A stretch of DNA of 7,352 bases from Gemmatimonadota bacterium (GTDB lineage: Bacteria > Gemmatimonadota > Gemmatimonadetes > JACCXV01 > JAHWKZ01). Each line of letters opens with the position of its first letter. Within the stretch, counting starts at the first letter, position 1. The DNA lies in contig DAOWHI010000142.1 of the NCBI GenBank assembly GCA_030641505.1, positions 1 through 7,352 on the forward strand, given 5' to 3'. This document shows positions 1-6,076 of the stretch, one piece after another. The position numbers and the translations under genes are program-made. A model generated the notes under the pieces. The model made no database searches. It had not been told where the DNA came from and was given only the letters and a program-made list of their open reading frames with translations.

Positions 1-469
1 CGACGCCGGCGACGAGCGCCGCCCCGGGAGCGAGCTTGAGCTCGCGGGCCAAGCCGTACATGAGTGCGCCAGCGAGGATTACATGCAATACGAAGCCCCA
101 GCCGATCGCGCGGTGAAGTGGCATCGCGAAATAGAGGAGCGACGTTGGATAGTAGACCGGGTAAGGCAGGGTCGACAGGTAAGGCAGCCCACCGAACACG
201 AACGGGTTCCACTGTGGCAGACCATGACCGGACTGAACTTGTTCGACGGCGAAGGATCGGCTCTGATACGCCTGTGACAACATGTCCGTGCCGAACATGA
301 CGCTGTTCCGCTCGGTGATGAAGGACCCAAAGAACGTCAGCGTGGCGATCGTCAAACCGATCAAGAACAGCCACCAAATCCGACGCGACGGAGTTGTCGG
401 AGCCGGGAGTGAGGGCGGTCGGGTCTTTGCGCGCTTTCCCTTCTTCTTCCCCTTTCTGGCCGCTGTCAT
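1..469 (-). CDS. YfhO-like polytopic membrane protein, N-terminal part (probable GT-C type glycosyltransferase)
   Basis: Only the first 156 residues are in the window; the gene continues past position 1. A Lys/Arg-rich cytoplasmic head (residues 4-16) and a Pro/Ser linker lead into a first membrane helix at about 31-50. A long outward loop follows, with GTDM (60-63, Asp62) and QWNPFVFGG (86-94), then a hydrophobic stretch near 108-118 and a helix at about 121-140. The acidic residue after the first helix and the W-N-P-x-x-x-G-G-x-P loop are what I associate with YfhO-family proteins (usually about 700-900 aa) and related GT-C folds. In Bacillus subtilis YfhO works with the GT2 enzyme CsbB to glycosylate lipoteichoic acid, so the GT2 gene upstream here is suggestive. 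The ATG shares ATGA with the stop of the methyltransferase gene, behind a GGAAG-like ribosome site. Family assignment is from pattern recall. Another polytopic family (GT39/PMT-like) remains possible, and the substrate is unknown. Confidence 0.75.
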   Translation of the reverse strand, partial: MTAARKGKKKGKRAKTRPPSLPAPTTPSRRIWWLFLIGLTIATLTFFGSFITERNSVMFGTDMLSQAYQSRSFAVEQVQSGHGLPQWNPFVFGGLPYLSTLPYPVYYPTSLLYFAMPLHRAIGWGFVLHVILAGALMYGLARELKLAPGAALVAGV

Positions 470-1200
470 CGGGCACTTCCGTGACGGATGAGGAAAAACC
501 ACTGTGGCGAGAAGAGCTCGAGGGCCCGTTGCCGAGATCCGGCTGGCAACGAACGGGCGACCCGCCCCAGTAGCCGACCGATCCGGCTCGTATAGCGACC
601 GAGTTCGGTCACGAGGACTCGATCGGTCAAATCGTCGAGTACCAGGCCGTGACGGCCCGCGGCAGCGGCTAGACGACGATGCGTGGTGAACTTGATGTCG
701 GCGTAGCCCTTTCCGCGCCCGCTCCACCGCAGGATCCGCGTCGCGACTGACTCAGGCCACCATGCCAAAGTGGGGATGCGGTAATGGGGCTCAATGACTG
801 CAAATCGGTTACCGGCTGTCATGTACACGCGACCATTGGTGGCTAGCACTCGGGCAAGCTCCGTAAAGAAGGCGTCCAGGTTTCGAACATGCTCGTAGAC
901 GTGGTTCGCGATTCCGAAGTCGACGCTCAGATCGCGCAGCGGTAACCGCTCCAGATCGGCGACCGCCATCCGCTCCGGATCCTCCACAAACGCAAGATCG
1001 ATCTCAAGCCCGATGATCGGACGACCAGCCCGCTCCTCCAATCGTCTTCGGATTAGCCCGGTACCGGCGCCGAGATCGACAACCATCGGTGCTGCCTCGA
1101 GCCACGACTGACAGACGGCATGGATAAGGTCCGCTTTCTGGCGGCGTGATGCTCGGTACTTGGGGTTCGCCAGCCACCGGGTGTAATAGTCGCCCGTCAA
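466..1200 (-). CDS. class I SAM-dependent methyltransferase (Methyltransf_11 type)
   Basis: A 244-residue soluble protein. Motif I is VVDLGAGTG (40-48), the Gly-rich SAM loop. Glu66 in IGLEID is the likely ribose-binding acidic residue. AVADLERLP (79-87) gives the adenine-contact region, and NHVYEHV (99-105) matches the post-II NVLEH-type motif. The C-terminal half has EPHYRIP...WWP (137-149), a segment I associate with methyltransferases of polysaccharide clusters; it probably forms part of the acceptor site. The start is TTG, sharing TTGA with the stop of the preceding GT4 gene. An AGGA lies directly against the start, too close to be a good ribosome site, so coupling is likely. The end overlaps the YfhO-like gene by 4 nt. 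An O-methyltransferase acting on a sugar or lipid-linked glycan is inferred from context only. The methyltransferase fold is near certain, the substrate unknown. Confidence 0.88.
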   Translation of the reverse strand: MTGDYYTRWLANPKYRASRRQKADLIHAVCQSWLEAAPMVVDLGAGTGLIRRRLEERAGRPIIGLEIDLAFVEDPERMAVADLERLPLRDLSVDFGIANHVYEHVRNLDAFFTELARVLATNGRVYMTAGNRFAVIEPHYRIPTLAWWPESVATRILRWSGRGKGYADIKFTTHRRLAAAAGRHGLVLDDLTDRVLVTELGRYTSRIGRLLGRVARSLPAGSRQRALELFSPQWFFLIRHGSAR

Positions 1201-2393
1201 TCCTGGATCGTTACCGTTCCACCGGGCCTCGCGTACACCCGATCGAGGCGTGTCAAGATCGTGTCCCAGCCAAAGGCTCCGCGCACGTGTTTACGGCCGG
1301 CAGAACCGATTCGATTCGCCAGCTTCGAGTCGTCCAGCACACGTCGAATGCCGTCAGCGATCGCCGGTACCGTGTCCTCGACCAACAACCCGGTGTGCCC
1401 GTCTGCGACGATGTCGGTGATGCCACCTCGGCGGGTCGCCACCACCGGTACTCCGTACGTCATCGCTTCGAGCAACACCACGCCGAGCCCTTCGGTGTCC
1501 TCGCGCGCGTCGAGCGTCGCCGGCAAGACGAAGCATGCCGCCCTGCGATACGCGGTCACCAGCTCTTCTTGGCTGACTTTGCCGAGGAACTCGACGCGTC
1601 CGGCGATACCGAGCTCTTCAGCTAGCTTCGCCAGCCGGTCGTGCTCGGGACCAAACCCGACTACCTGCAATCGCCAACGATGATCGCGCTGTGTGGCCAG
1701 CGCCTCGAGCAAGCGGTGAACACCTTTGCGCTCGACGAGACGGCCGACAAACAGGATCACCGGGTCACCACCCCGTGAGGATGGTTCGGTCGCTCCGTTG
1801 TGTGCGGGCAATGGCACGCCATATGGAATGATCTCGATCTTGGCCGGCGTGTAGGGCACCAGCGAGGCCTGTGTGCTGGTTGAGATGGCGACCAGCTTCG
1901 ATCGCCGGCAGTACCACCGCAGAAACGCCTTGGCGGGTGGGAAGCGCGTCTCCGCCCATCGGATCTCGGCGCCGTAGAACGTGGTCACGAGCTCGGCCCC
2001 GGCAGCTCTGGAAGCCATCCAGCCGATCACACCGTGGGGTACAGCCCAGTGAACATGCACGACGTCGAACCGTTCTCGGCGCCCCAGCCGACGCCCGGCG
2101 GCCATTCCCGCGGTCAAGTACGAGGGCAGCAGCAGCGCGTATCCTGGTTGCCTCTGTAGCCGATCTGGGGTGGCTTCCTCGTGCGTCAGTCGCTCCCATT
2201 TGGACGGCGCGTACCGAAACCGATGAACGGTTACCGGACCCTGACGCTGCCTCCCCAATCCGCGATAGGTGGGTACGAGTACGTGCACATCGTGTCCGGC
2301 CTCGGCTTGTTTTTGGCACAAGGTGACGAGCCAGGGCGTGATCACGTCGTCGGTCGATCGCGGCCAGGCGGTAGCGACGTGGAGTAAGCGCAT
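1197..2393 (-). CDS. glycosyltransferase family 4 (GT-B fold), second of two
   Basis: A 398-residue protein, normal for GT4. The N-terminal Rossmann half runs from MRLLHVATAWP through GHDVHVLVP (33-41) and VVHVHWAVPHG (111-121). The C-terminal donor half starts near 210 with VILFVGRLVERKGVHRLLEA (212-231). It contains the nucleotide-sugar signature EGLGVVLLE (301-309, the E-x7-E pair), then GVPVVATRRGG (314-324) and DGHTGLLV (331-338), all classic GT4. No signal peptide or membrane helix is seen. Such enzymes usually transfer a sugar from a nucleotide sugar to a lipid-linked or glycan acceptor on the inner membrane face with retention. I chose the ATG at 2393 although the frame stays open to 2624, because the extra 77 residues are Ser/Cys-rich shadow of the GT2 3' end and the family N-terminus starts at MRLLHV. 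The gap to GT2 is 31 nt; the 3' end overlaps the next methyltransferase by 4 nt. Donor and acceptor are unknown. Confidence 0.93.
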   Translation of the reverse strand: MRLLHVATAWPRSTDDVITPWLVTLCQKQAEAGHDVHVLVPTYRGLGRQRQGPVTVHRFRYAPSKWERLTHEEATPDRLQRQPGYALLLPSYLTAGMAAGRRLGRRERFDVVHVHWAVPHGVIGWMASRAAGAELVTTFYGAEIRWAETRFPPAKAFLRWYCRRSKLVAISTSTQASLVPYTPAKIEIIPYGVPLPAHNGATEPSSRGGDPVILFVGRLVERKGVHRLLEALATQRDHRWRLQVVGFGPEHDRLAKLAEELGIAGRVEFLGKVSQEELVTAYRRAACFVLPATLDAREDTEGLGVVLLEAMTYGVPVVATRRGGITDIVADGHTGLLVEDTVPAIADGIRRVLDDSKLANRIGSAGRKHVRGAFGWDTILTRLDRVYARPGGTVTIQD

Positions 2394-2428
2394 CACCCTG
2401 CAAGAGCCTGGCGTGCGGGGCGCTTCAC
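2393..2428 (-). other. possible 11-codon coupling minicistron between GT2 and second GT4
   Basis: A GTG shares GTGA with the stop of the GT2 gene and opens a frame of 11 codons (MKRPARQALAG) that ends at a TGA overlapping the ATG of the next gene as TGATG. The 31-nt gap is therefore exactly bridged by a readable frame with a coupling-type overlap at each end. A GGAGG lies just upstream of the GTG but only about 1 nt from it, too close to be an ideal ribosome site. It may be chance; a functional peptide is unlikely. A role in keeping ribosomes moving between the two genes is inference. Confidence 0.25.
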
Positions 2429-3381
2429 CCCTCCGTGCCCGGTGGTTTGTCAGAATCGAGCAGCCGGCGCTCGAGGTGCTCGACGCGATCGCGAACCTGG
2501 ACGATTCCTTCTGCCAAAACGCCCAAAGAGAAGAGCAATACGCCCAAGATGAGCAGCAGTATGACAAGGTAGAGCAGGGGTCGGTACCCTTGGTTGAGCC
2601 CGAATCGGAAATACAAAGCCACAATTCCGACCGCGAACCCGCTTGCCCCTAGGACGATGCCTAGGGTACCAAAGAACACGAGCGGTCGACGGAGGATCGA
2701 AGTCAGCATCTTGACCGATAAAAGGTCGAGCACGCCGGCGAGTATGCGTCCTGTCCCAGAGTACTTGGATGTCCCGAATCGTCTCGGATACAGCCTAATC
2801 GGTATTTCAGTCACCCGGTAGCCGTGGTCATGCGCCAGAACCACGAAGAAACGGTGCCAGTCGTGCCGCAGCGGAATGACGTCCAGGATATCTCTACGAA
2901 AAGCCTTCATCGAGTTGAGATCGTGAACTGGCACCCTGAAGAGCTTCCGCGACAACCAGTTGTAGATAACCGAGACGAACCGTTTTTCGTAGGGGCCTTG
3001 TTTCCAGCCGGTCACCACGTCGTATCCCTCGCGGAGCTTATCGAGGAAGCGTGGGATATCGTCTGGCGTGTGTTGAAGATCGGCGTCAAACAGAACGATG
3101 TACCGCTGCCGGGTAGCGGTCGAAGCGGTCACCATGGCTTCCGTTTTTCCGCAGTTTGCGGAATGGCGCTCGATTCGAACTGGCACTGGGAAGTTTCGAG
3201 CCGCTTCGACCGCGGCCGACGCGGTGCCGTCGGTGGAACCGTCATCGATTAGCAGAATCTCGCCGCCCAGTTCGTGGTCAAGCCATGTCTTGCGCAGTGC
3301 GTCGAACAGCGGGATCATGCTCTCGACTTCGTTATACGCCGGGATCGCCAGCACGAACCCGCTTCGGGACTCTGCCGTCAT
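2425..3381 (-). CDS. glycosyltransferase family 2, polyprenyl-phosphate sugar synthase type (GtrB/CsbB/DPM1-like)
   Basis: A 318-residue protein with a GT-A domain and two C-terminal membrane helices. Visible GT2 motifs are IPAYNE (13-18), LIDDGSTDGT (44-53), the metal-binding D-x-D in FDADLQ (98-103), TGWKQ (124-128) and HDWHRFF (173-179), followed by RFGTSKYS (201-208), typical of dolichol/undecaprenyl-phosphate sugar synthases. Helices lie at about 235-258 and 268-291, followed by a short charged tail that could form a coiled coil (296-308). Family members move a sugar from a nucleotide sugar to undecaprenyl phosphate on the cytoplasmic face; the lipid-sugar is flipped and used by a GT-C enzyme. 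The YfhO-like gene three genes downstream is a candidate for that last step. The ATG at 3381 shares ATGA with the stop of the upstream GT4. The frame is open further upstream, but that 118-residue extension lies inside the neighbour and has no GT2 character. Which sugar is carried cannot be told. Confidence 0.93.
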   Translation of the reverse strand: MTAESRSGFVLAIPAYNEVESMIPLFDALRKTWLDHELGGEILLIDDGSTDGTASAAVEAARNFPVPVRIERHSANCGKTEAMVTASTATRQRYIVLFDADLQHTPDDIPRFLDKLREGYDVVTGWKQGPYEKRFVSVIYNWLSRKLFRVPVHDLNSMKAFRRDILDVIPLRHDWHRFFVVLAHDHGYRVTEIPIRLYPRRFGTSKYSGTGRILAGVLDLLSVKMLTSILRRPLVFFGTLGIVLGASGFAVGIVALYFRFGLNQGYRPLLYLVILLLILGVLLFSLGVLAEGIVQVRDRVEHLERRLLDSDKPPGTEG

Positions 3382-4493
3382 GTGGTCGTTCCGCTCGCCT
3401 TCTGGAGCACCGCCATGGTCTGGGTCGCCGCGGCGTCCCACGTGTAGTGTTTGGCCCGCTCGATGGCCGCCAGTTCCAATCGCTGCCGTTCGATTGGTTC
3501 TACGATCGCTCGTTTCATGGCAGCCGCTAGGCGCCGCACGTCGCCGTGAGGCACCGCCCACCCAGTTTCGCCGGCCACGATCGTATCCCTCAAACCCGGC
3601 GCGTCGCTGACGATGGCGATCGTCCCCACCCGTTGAGCCTCGAGGCTGGATATGCCCCACCCCTCCTTGGGGCTCGTATAGCACAGCGCCCATGCGGATC
3701 TGAGGAGCTCCCACTTGCGGTCTTCCCCGACCCAACCGACGAACTCGATTCGGTCTAAGCCGCTGGCCGCCGCGCGACGTTCGAGCTGCGATCGGTGGTC
3801 ACCGTCGCCGGCGATGACGAATCTTGCGTCCGGATGGTCAAGGGACACGAGCGCGAAGGCATCCAAGATCAGCTCGATCGCTTTGTAGCGCTTCAATCTC
3901 CCCAGATACAGAAACAGGGGTGTCGTTGACTTCTCTTTACTGATCAGTTCATCGAAGGGCGCGTCCGAGATGCCATTGGGGATCACCGTGATCTGCTCTC
4001 GGCGTACGCCGCGCCGCATCAACTCGTCCGCGGTAGAATCGGACACCGCGATAAAGGCTGAGTGCCGGTAGGCGCGCGAGATCGGTCGCTCGCCGAGCCA
4101 GACATAAGTCGCGAACGCTGGGTTCGTCTCATGGTAGGCAATCCGGCCGAGAAGGTGATGAACCAGCGCCACGACCGGCTTATCGGCGAACAGCGGTGAC
4201 AGAAAAGGGATTTTGTTTAGGTCGTCGACGATCACATCGTAGTCATTGTGACGCAGAACCCGTCGGTAGAAGCTCGGCACGATGTAGTTGAAAAGTCGGT
4301 ATCGTTGTCCGCGCCTGAGGATATTGATCCCCTCCAGTTGCTCGGTTGACGGTGCGCCCGGATGCCCCGCGCACAACAGATCGACGCGGTGACCCAACCG
4401 AGCGATCCGACCAAAGACCTCGCGCAGATGAAACTCCGCCCCACCAGCGAACGGGTGCGTCCAGTCTTGCCAGTTGATGACAAGAACGCGCAT
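3378..4493 (-). CDS. glycosyltransferase family 4 (GT-B fold), first of two
   Basis: A 371-residue protein. The N-terminus has MRVLVINWQDW followed by the acceptor-side loop FAGGAEFHLRE (15-25), typical of GT4 enzymes that begin with an N-W-x-D stretch. The linker reaches ITVIPNGI (168-175). The donor domain has LYLGRLKRYKAIELILDAF (195-213), ARFVIAGDGD (223-232), EFVGW (250-254) and the E-x7-E pair in EGWGISSLE (277-285), then SDAPGLRDTI and GETGWAV. It is cytoplasmic with no membrane helix. Its role is probably transfer of a nucleotide-activated sugar to a lipid-linked or glycan acceptor. I preferred the ATG, which meets the upstream stop as TGATG. A TTG one codon earlier (4496) would give a TTGA overlap and one more residue. 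No clear ribosome site precedes either, so translation probably depends on re-initiation after the methyltransferase gene. The 3' end overlaps GT2 by 4 nt. Confidence 0.94.
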   Translation of the reverse strand: MRVLVINWQDWTHPFAGGAEFHLREVFGRIARLGHRVDLLCAGHPGAPSTEQLEGINILRRGQRYRLFNYIVPSFYRRVLRHNDYDVIVDDLNKIPFLSPLFADKPVVALVHHLLGRIAYHETNPAFATYVWLGERPISRAYRHSAFIAVSDSTADELMRRGVRREQITVIPNGISDAPFDELISKEKSTTPLFLYLGRLKRYKAIELILDAFALVSLDHPDARFVIAGDGDHRSQLERRAAASGLDRIEFVGWVGEDRKWELLRSAWALCYTSPKEGWGISSLEAQRVGTIAIVSDAPGLRDTIVAGETGWAVPHGDVRRLAAAMKRAIVEPIERQRLELAAIERAKHYTWDAAATQTMAVLQKASGTTT

Positions 4494-5266
4494 CAAGGAC
4501 TATGGGGCTTGCGAGCCACGATCCCTATTGTGTGTGCTAGGTAACGGGCGATACGTGGCGCCAACAAGCGATCTCGGACTTCGCGGCGGGCTCGCCGGAA
4601 AACCTTTGGCCCACGCGGTTCCAGGGGCAGCGATGCCATCGGCCCGGCCGCGTGGCGGAGCAACCGGTAGGCCAAGCTCGGCACCATCCAATCACCATAG
4701 GTCTCGATCACCTCGTAGCCAGCGCCCAATACCAACCGTTGGAGCTGACCGATCGTATACTCGGTTTCCCAGCCCGCGAACCATCGGTTCAAACGCAGTG
4801 CCATTCGCTTGAGGAACGTCCACGGATGAAAGGTCTGTGGAACGTCGACCACCAGCAGGCCGCCCGGTCGGGTAACCCGCGAGTTTTCCGCCAAGAACGC
4901 GGTCGGGTTTCCAAAGTGCTCGAGCACGCCCTGATGGAATACGACGTCGAAAGTCGCGTCCGCAAACGGAAGATGCAGGGCATCGCCGCCAACGAGCCCC
5001 CGTCCCACCAAGCCCGGCGCCGATCGCGCCATGATCGACCAGGCGGCCGGAGAGCTGTCGAGCGCGATCGCGAAGAGCCCTCTCTCGGACAGCCACGCAG
5101 TGTCACGCCCCGTTCCGGCGCCCACTTCGAGCACTCGCTCTGCATCTGGCGGAAGCGCTCTCATGACCGCCTCGAGCACTTTCGGGCTGGATCGGTAGAC
5201 CTGTTCGAGGTCGTCCTTCTCGGCCCAGAACCGGTCCCAGCGTGGGATGTCCGGCCTTTCGGTCAC
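4493..5266 (-). CDS. class I SAM-dependent methyltransferase (Methyltransf_11/25 type)
   Basis: A 257-residue soluble protein. A short N-terminal segment with PRWDRFWAEKDD (8-19) precedes motif I, VLEVGAGTGRDT (45-56). Asp70 in ALDSS is the likely ribose-binding acidic residue. GDALHLPF (94-101) and FDVVFHQGVLEHF (106-118) complete the SAM pocket, and PGGLLVVDVP is the usual strand near the substrate side. The C-terminal part (about 155-257) is Arg-rich and has no motif I recognise; it is likely acceptor-specific. The start is GTG within GTGA, shared with the stop of the phosphoesterase gene, behind only a weak G-rich stretch. The alternative of an internal start would remove the WDRFW segment, which looks native. 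The gene sits between the phosphoesterase and the GT4 enzyme and overlaps both, so a methylation step in the same glycan pathway is a reasonable inference. Quinone or small-molecule methylation is not excluded. Confidence 0.9.
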   Translation of the reverse strand: MTERPDIPRWDRFWAEKDDLEQVYRSSPKVLEAVMRALPPDAERVLEVGAGTGRDTAWLSERGLFAIALDSSPAAWSIMARSAPGLVGRGLVGGDALHLPFADATFDVVFHQGVLEHFGNPTAFLAENSRVTRPGGLLVVDVPQTFHPWTFLKRMALRLNRWFAGWETEYTIGQLQRLVLGAGYEVIETYGDWMVPSLAYRLLRHAAGPMASLPLEPRGPKVFRRARREVRDRLLAPRIARYLAHTIGIVARKPHSP

Positions 5267-6042
5267 AGCCCCATCGCCAATCTGGCGGCCTCGAAACGCG
5301 GGAGCCCGCGGCGCTCAATGGCGTCTTGGGCTGCCGCGATATCGTACTCGAGTCGGACCATGCGCACCGTGTCCGAGCCGAGATCGAGCACCGCACAGGC
5401 AGCCCGAGGATCGTGGTCTCGTGGCTGGCCGACGGCGCCCGGGTTGATGATCGCCCGGCGGTATGGGCTCAAGGGTACCTCCCTCTCGTCCACGGCGGCT
5501 GCGTCCTCCGCGCCTTCGATGTCGACTCGGCTTGTTCCACCGTCAGCGATTTGAGCGAATACCGCCGGAATGTGCGTGTGCCCAACAAGCCCGTAGCGGG
5601 TCGCCAGCGCCTCGAACTCAACCACCGCGTCGGCTTCATCGTGGATGTACCTGTAACGACCGGGATTGGCGAATCCGCTGTGACTTATGGTGACTCCATC
5701 GAGGTCGATCGTTGGTGGCAACTCAGCCAACCAGGCGAGCTCCGGCTGACCAAGCAGCTCGGCTTGACGTTCAACCGCTCGGCGCGCGTGTTCGTTGAAT
5801 CGTCCTCTGAGCGACGGATCGACGACCGCGTGATCGTGGTTCCCCTTGACCGTGCCTGCGCAGCGTTCGCGGATGATCCGAATGCAATCTTCAGGATCAC
5901 CCCCATATCCGACCACATCGCCCAAACAGTAGATGGCGTCTACGCCCGCATCGTCGAGGTACTGTACGGCCCGGGTCAGCGCCTGGAGGTTCGCGTGAAC
6001 GTCGGCGACAACACCGTAGCGGGCGTGCGTGTGTTCAGTCAT
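5263..6042 (-). CDS. calcineurin-like metallophosphoesterase (Metallophos_2, YfcE/MJ0936-like)
   Basis: A 259-residue cytoplasmic protein with the full set of dinuclear-metal motifs: VADVHAN (Asp14, His16), LGDVVGYG (Asp42), GNHDH (Asn68, His69), ISHSG (His121) and GHTH (His155, His157). The layout matches the YfcE/MJ0936 group and the bacterial proteins often labelled ApaH-like or PP2A-like phosphatases. Characterised members hydrolyse phosphodiesters or phosphomonoesters in vitro with broad specificity, so the natural substrate cannot be named. The C-terminal part (about 165-259) is acidic and ends with NPGAVGQPRDHDPRAAC-type sequence that closes the fold. The ATG at 6042 is 33 nt after nusB, with only a weak AGG before it. 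The stop shares GTGA with the start of the methyltransferase gene, so co-expression with the glycan genes is likely. A role in removing a phosphate from a pathway intermediate is possible but purely contextual. Confidence 0.92.
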   Translation of the reverse strand: MTEHTHARYGVVADVHANLQALTRAVQYLDDAGVDAIYCLGDVVGYGGDPEDCIRIIRERCAGTVKGNHDHAVVDPSLRGRFNEHARRAVERQAELLGQPELAWLAELPPTIDLDGVTISHSGFANPGRYRYIHDEADAVVEFEALATRYGLVGHTHIPAVFAQIADGGTSRVDIEGAEDAAAVDEREVPLSPYRRAIINPGAVGQPRDHDPRAACAVLDLGSDTVRMVRLEYDIAAAQDAIERRGLPRFEAARLAMGL

Positions 6043-6056
6043 GGCCTGGGGCTGAC

Positions 6057-6076
6057 AGCCGCTCTGTGGCGCGGCT
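6057..6076 (-). other. small GC-rich hairpin at the nusB to phosphoesterase junction
   Basis: The six-base arms AGCCGC and GCGGCT (6057-6062 and 6071-6076) can pair around an 8-nt loop in the transcript, starting at the last base of the nusB stop codon. A second, smaller inverted repeat (GGCTGTCAGCC on the transcribed-sense strand) overlaps its 3' arm, so the two could exclude each other. No run of U follows, so it is not a usual intrinsic terminator. It could be an mRNA processing or stability element, or chance in GC-rich DNA. Confidence 0.25.

Noticed and set aside
79..330. An 83-codon minus-strand frame near the left end
   Set aside because: It is out of frame with the YfhO-like gene that covers the same bases and has membrane helices and a conserved loop. 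Its own Cys/Ser/Arg-rich translation shows nothing.
1765..2403. A 212-codon minus-strand frame inside the second GT4 gene
   Set aside because: It is Arg-rich and without motifs, in another frame of a gene with complete GT4 signatures.
2394..2624. N-terminal extension of the second GT4 by 77 residues
   Set aside because: Its Ser/Cys-rich sequence is the out-of-frame reading of the GT2 membrane helices. The GT4 fold starts at MRLLHVATAWP.
3382..3735. N-terminal extension of the GT2 frame by 118 residues
   Set aside because: The extension lies inside the coding sequence of the first GT4 gene and has no GT2 motif. The ATG at 3381 gives a normal N-terminus and an ATGA junction like its neighbours.
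4494..4496. TTG one codon upstream as the start of the first GT4
   Set aside because: It is possible, but the adjacent ATG is a stronger start and gives the usual MRVLV N-terminus. The difference is one residue.
4652..5554. A 300-codon open frame on the plus strand opposite the first methyltransferase gene
   Set aside because: It is antisense to a gene with intact SAM motifs, has no recognisable domain and is Arg/Ser-rich, as expected for a shadow frame.
6057..6076. Intrinsic terminator after nusB
   Set aside because: The stem is short and no U-run follows it, and the next gene begins within 33 nt.
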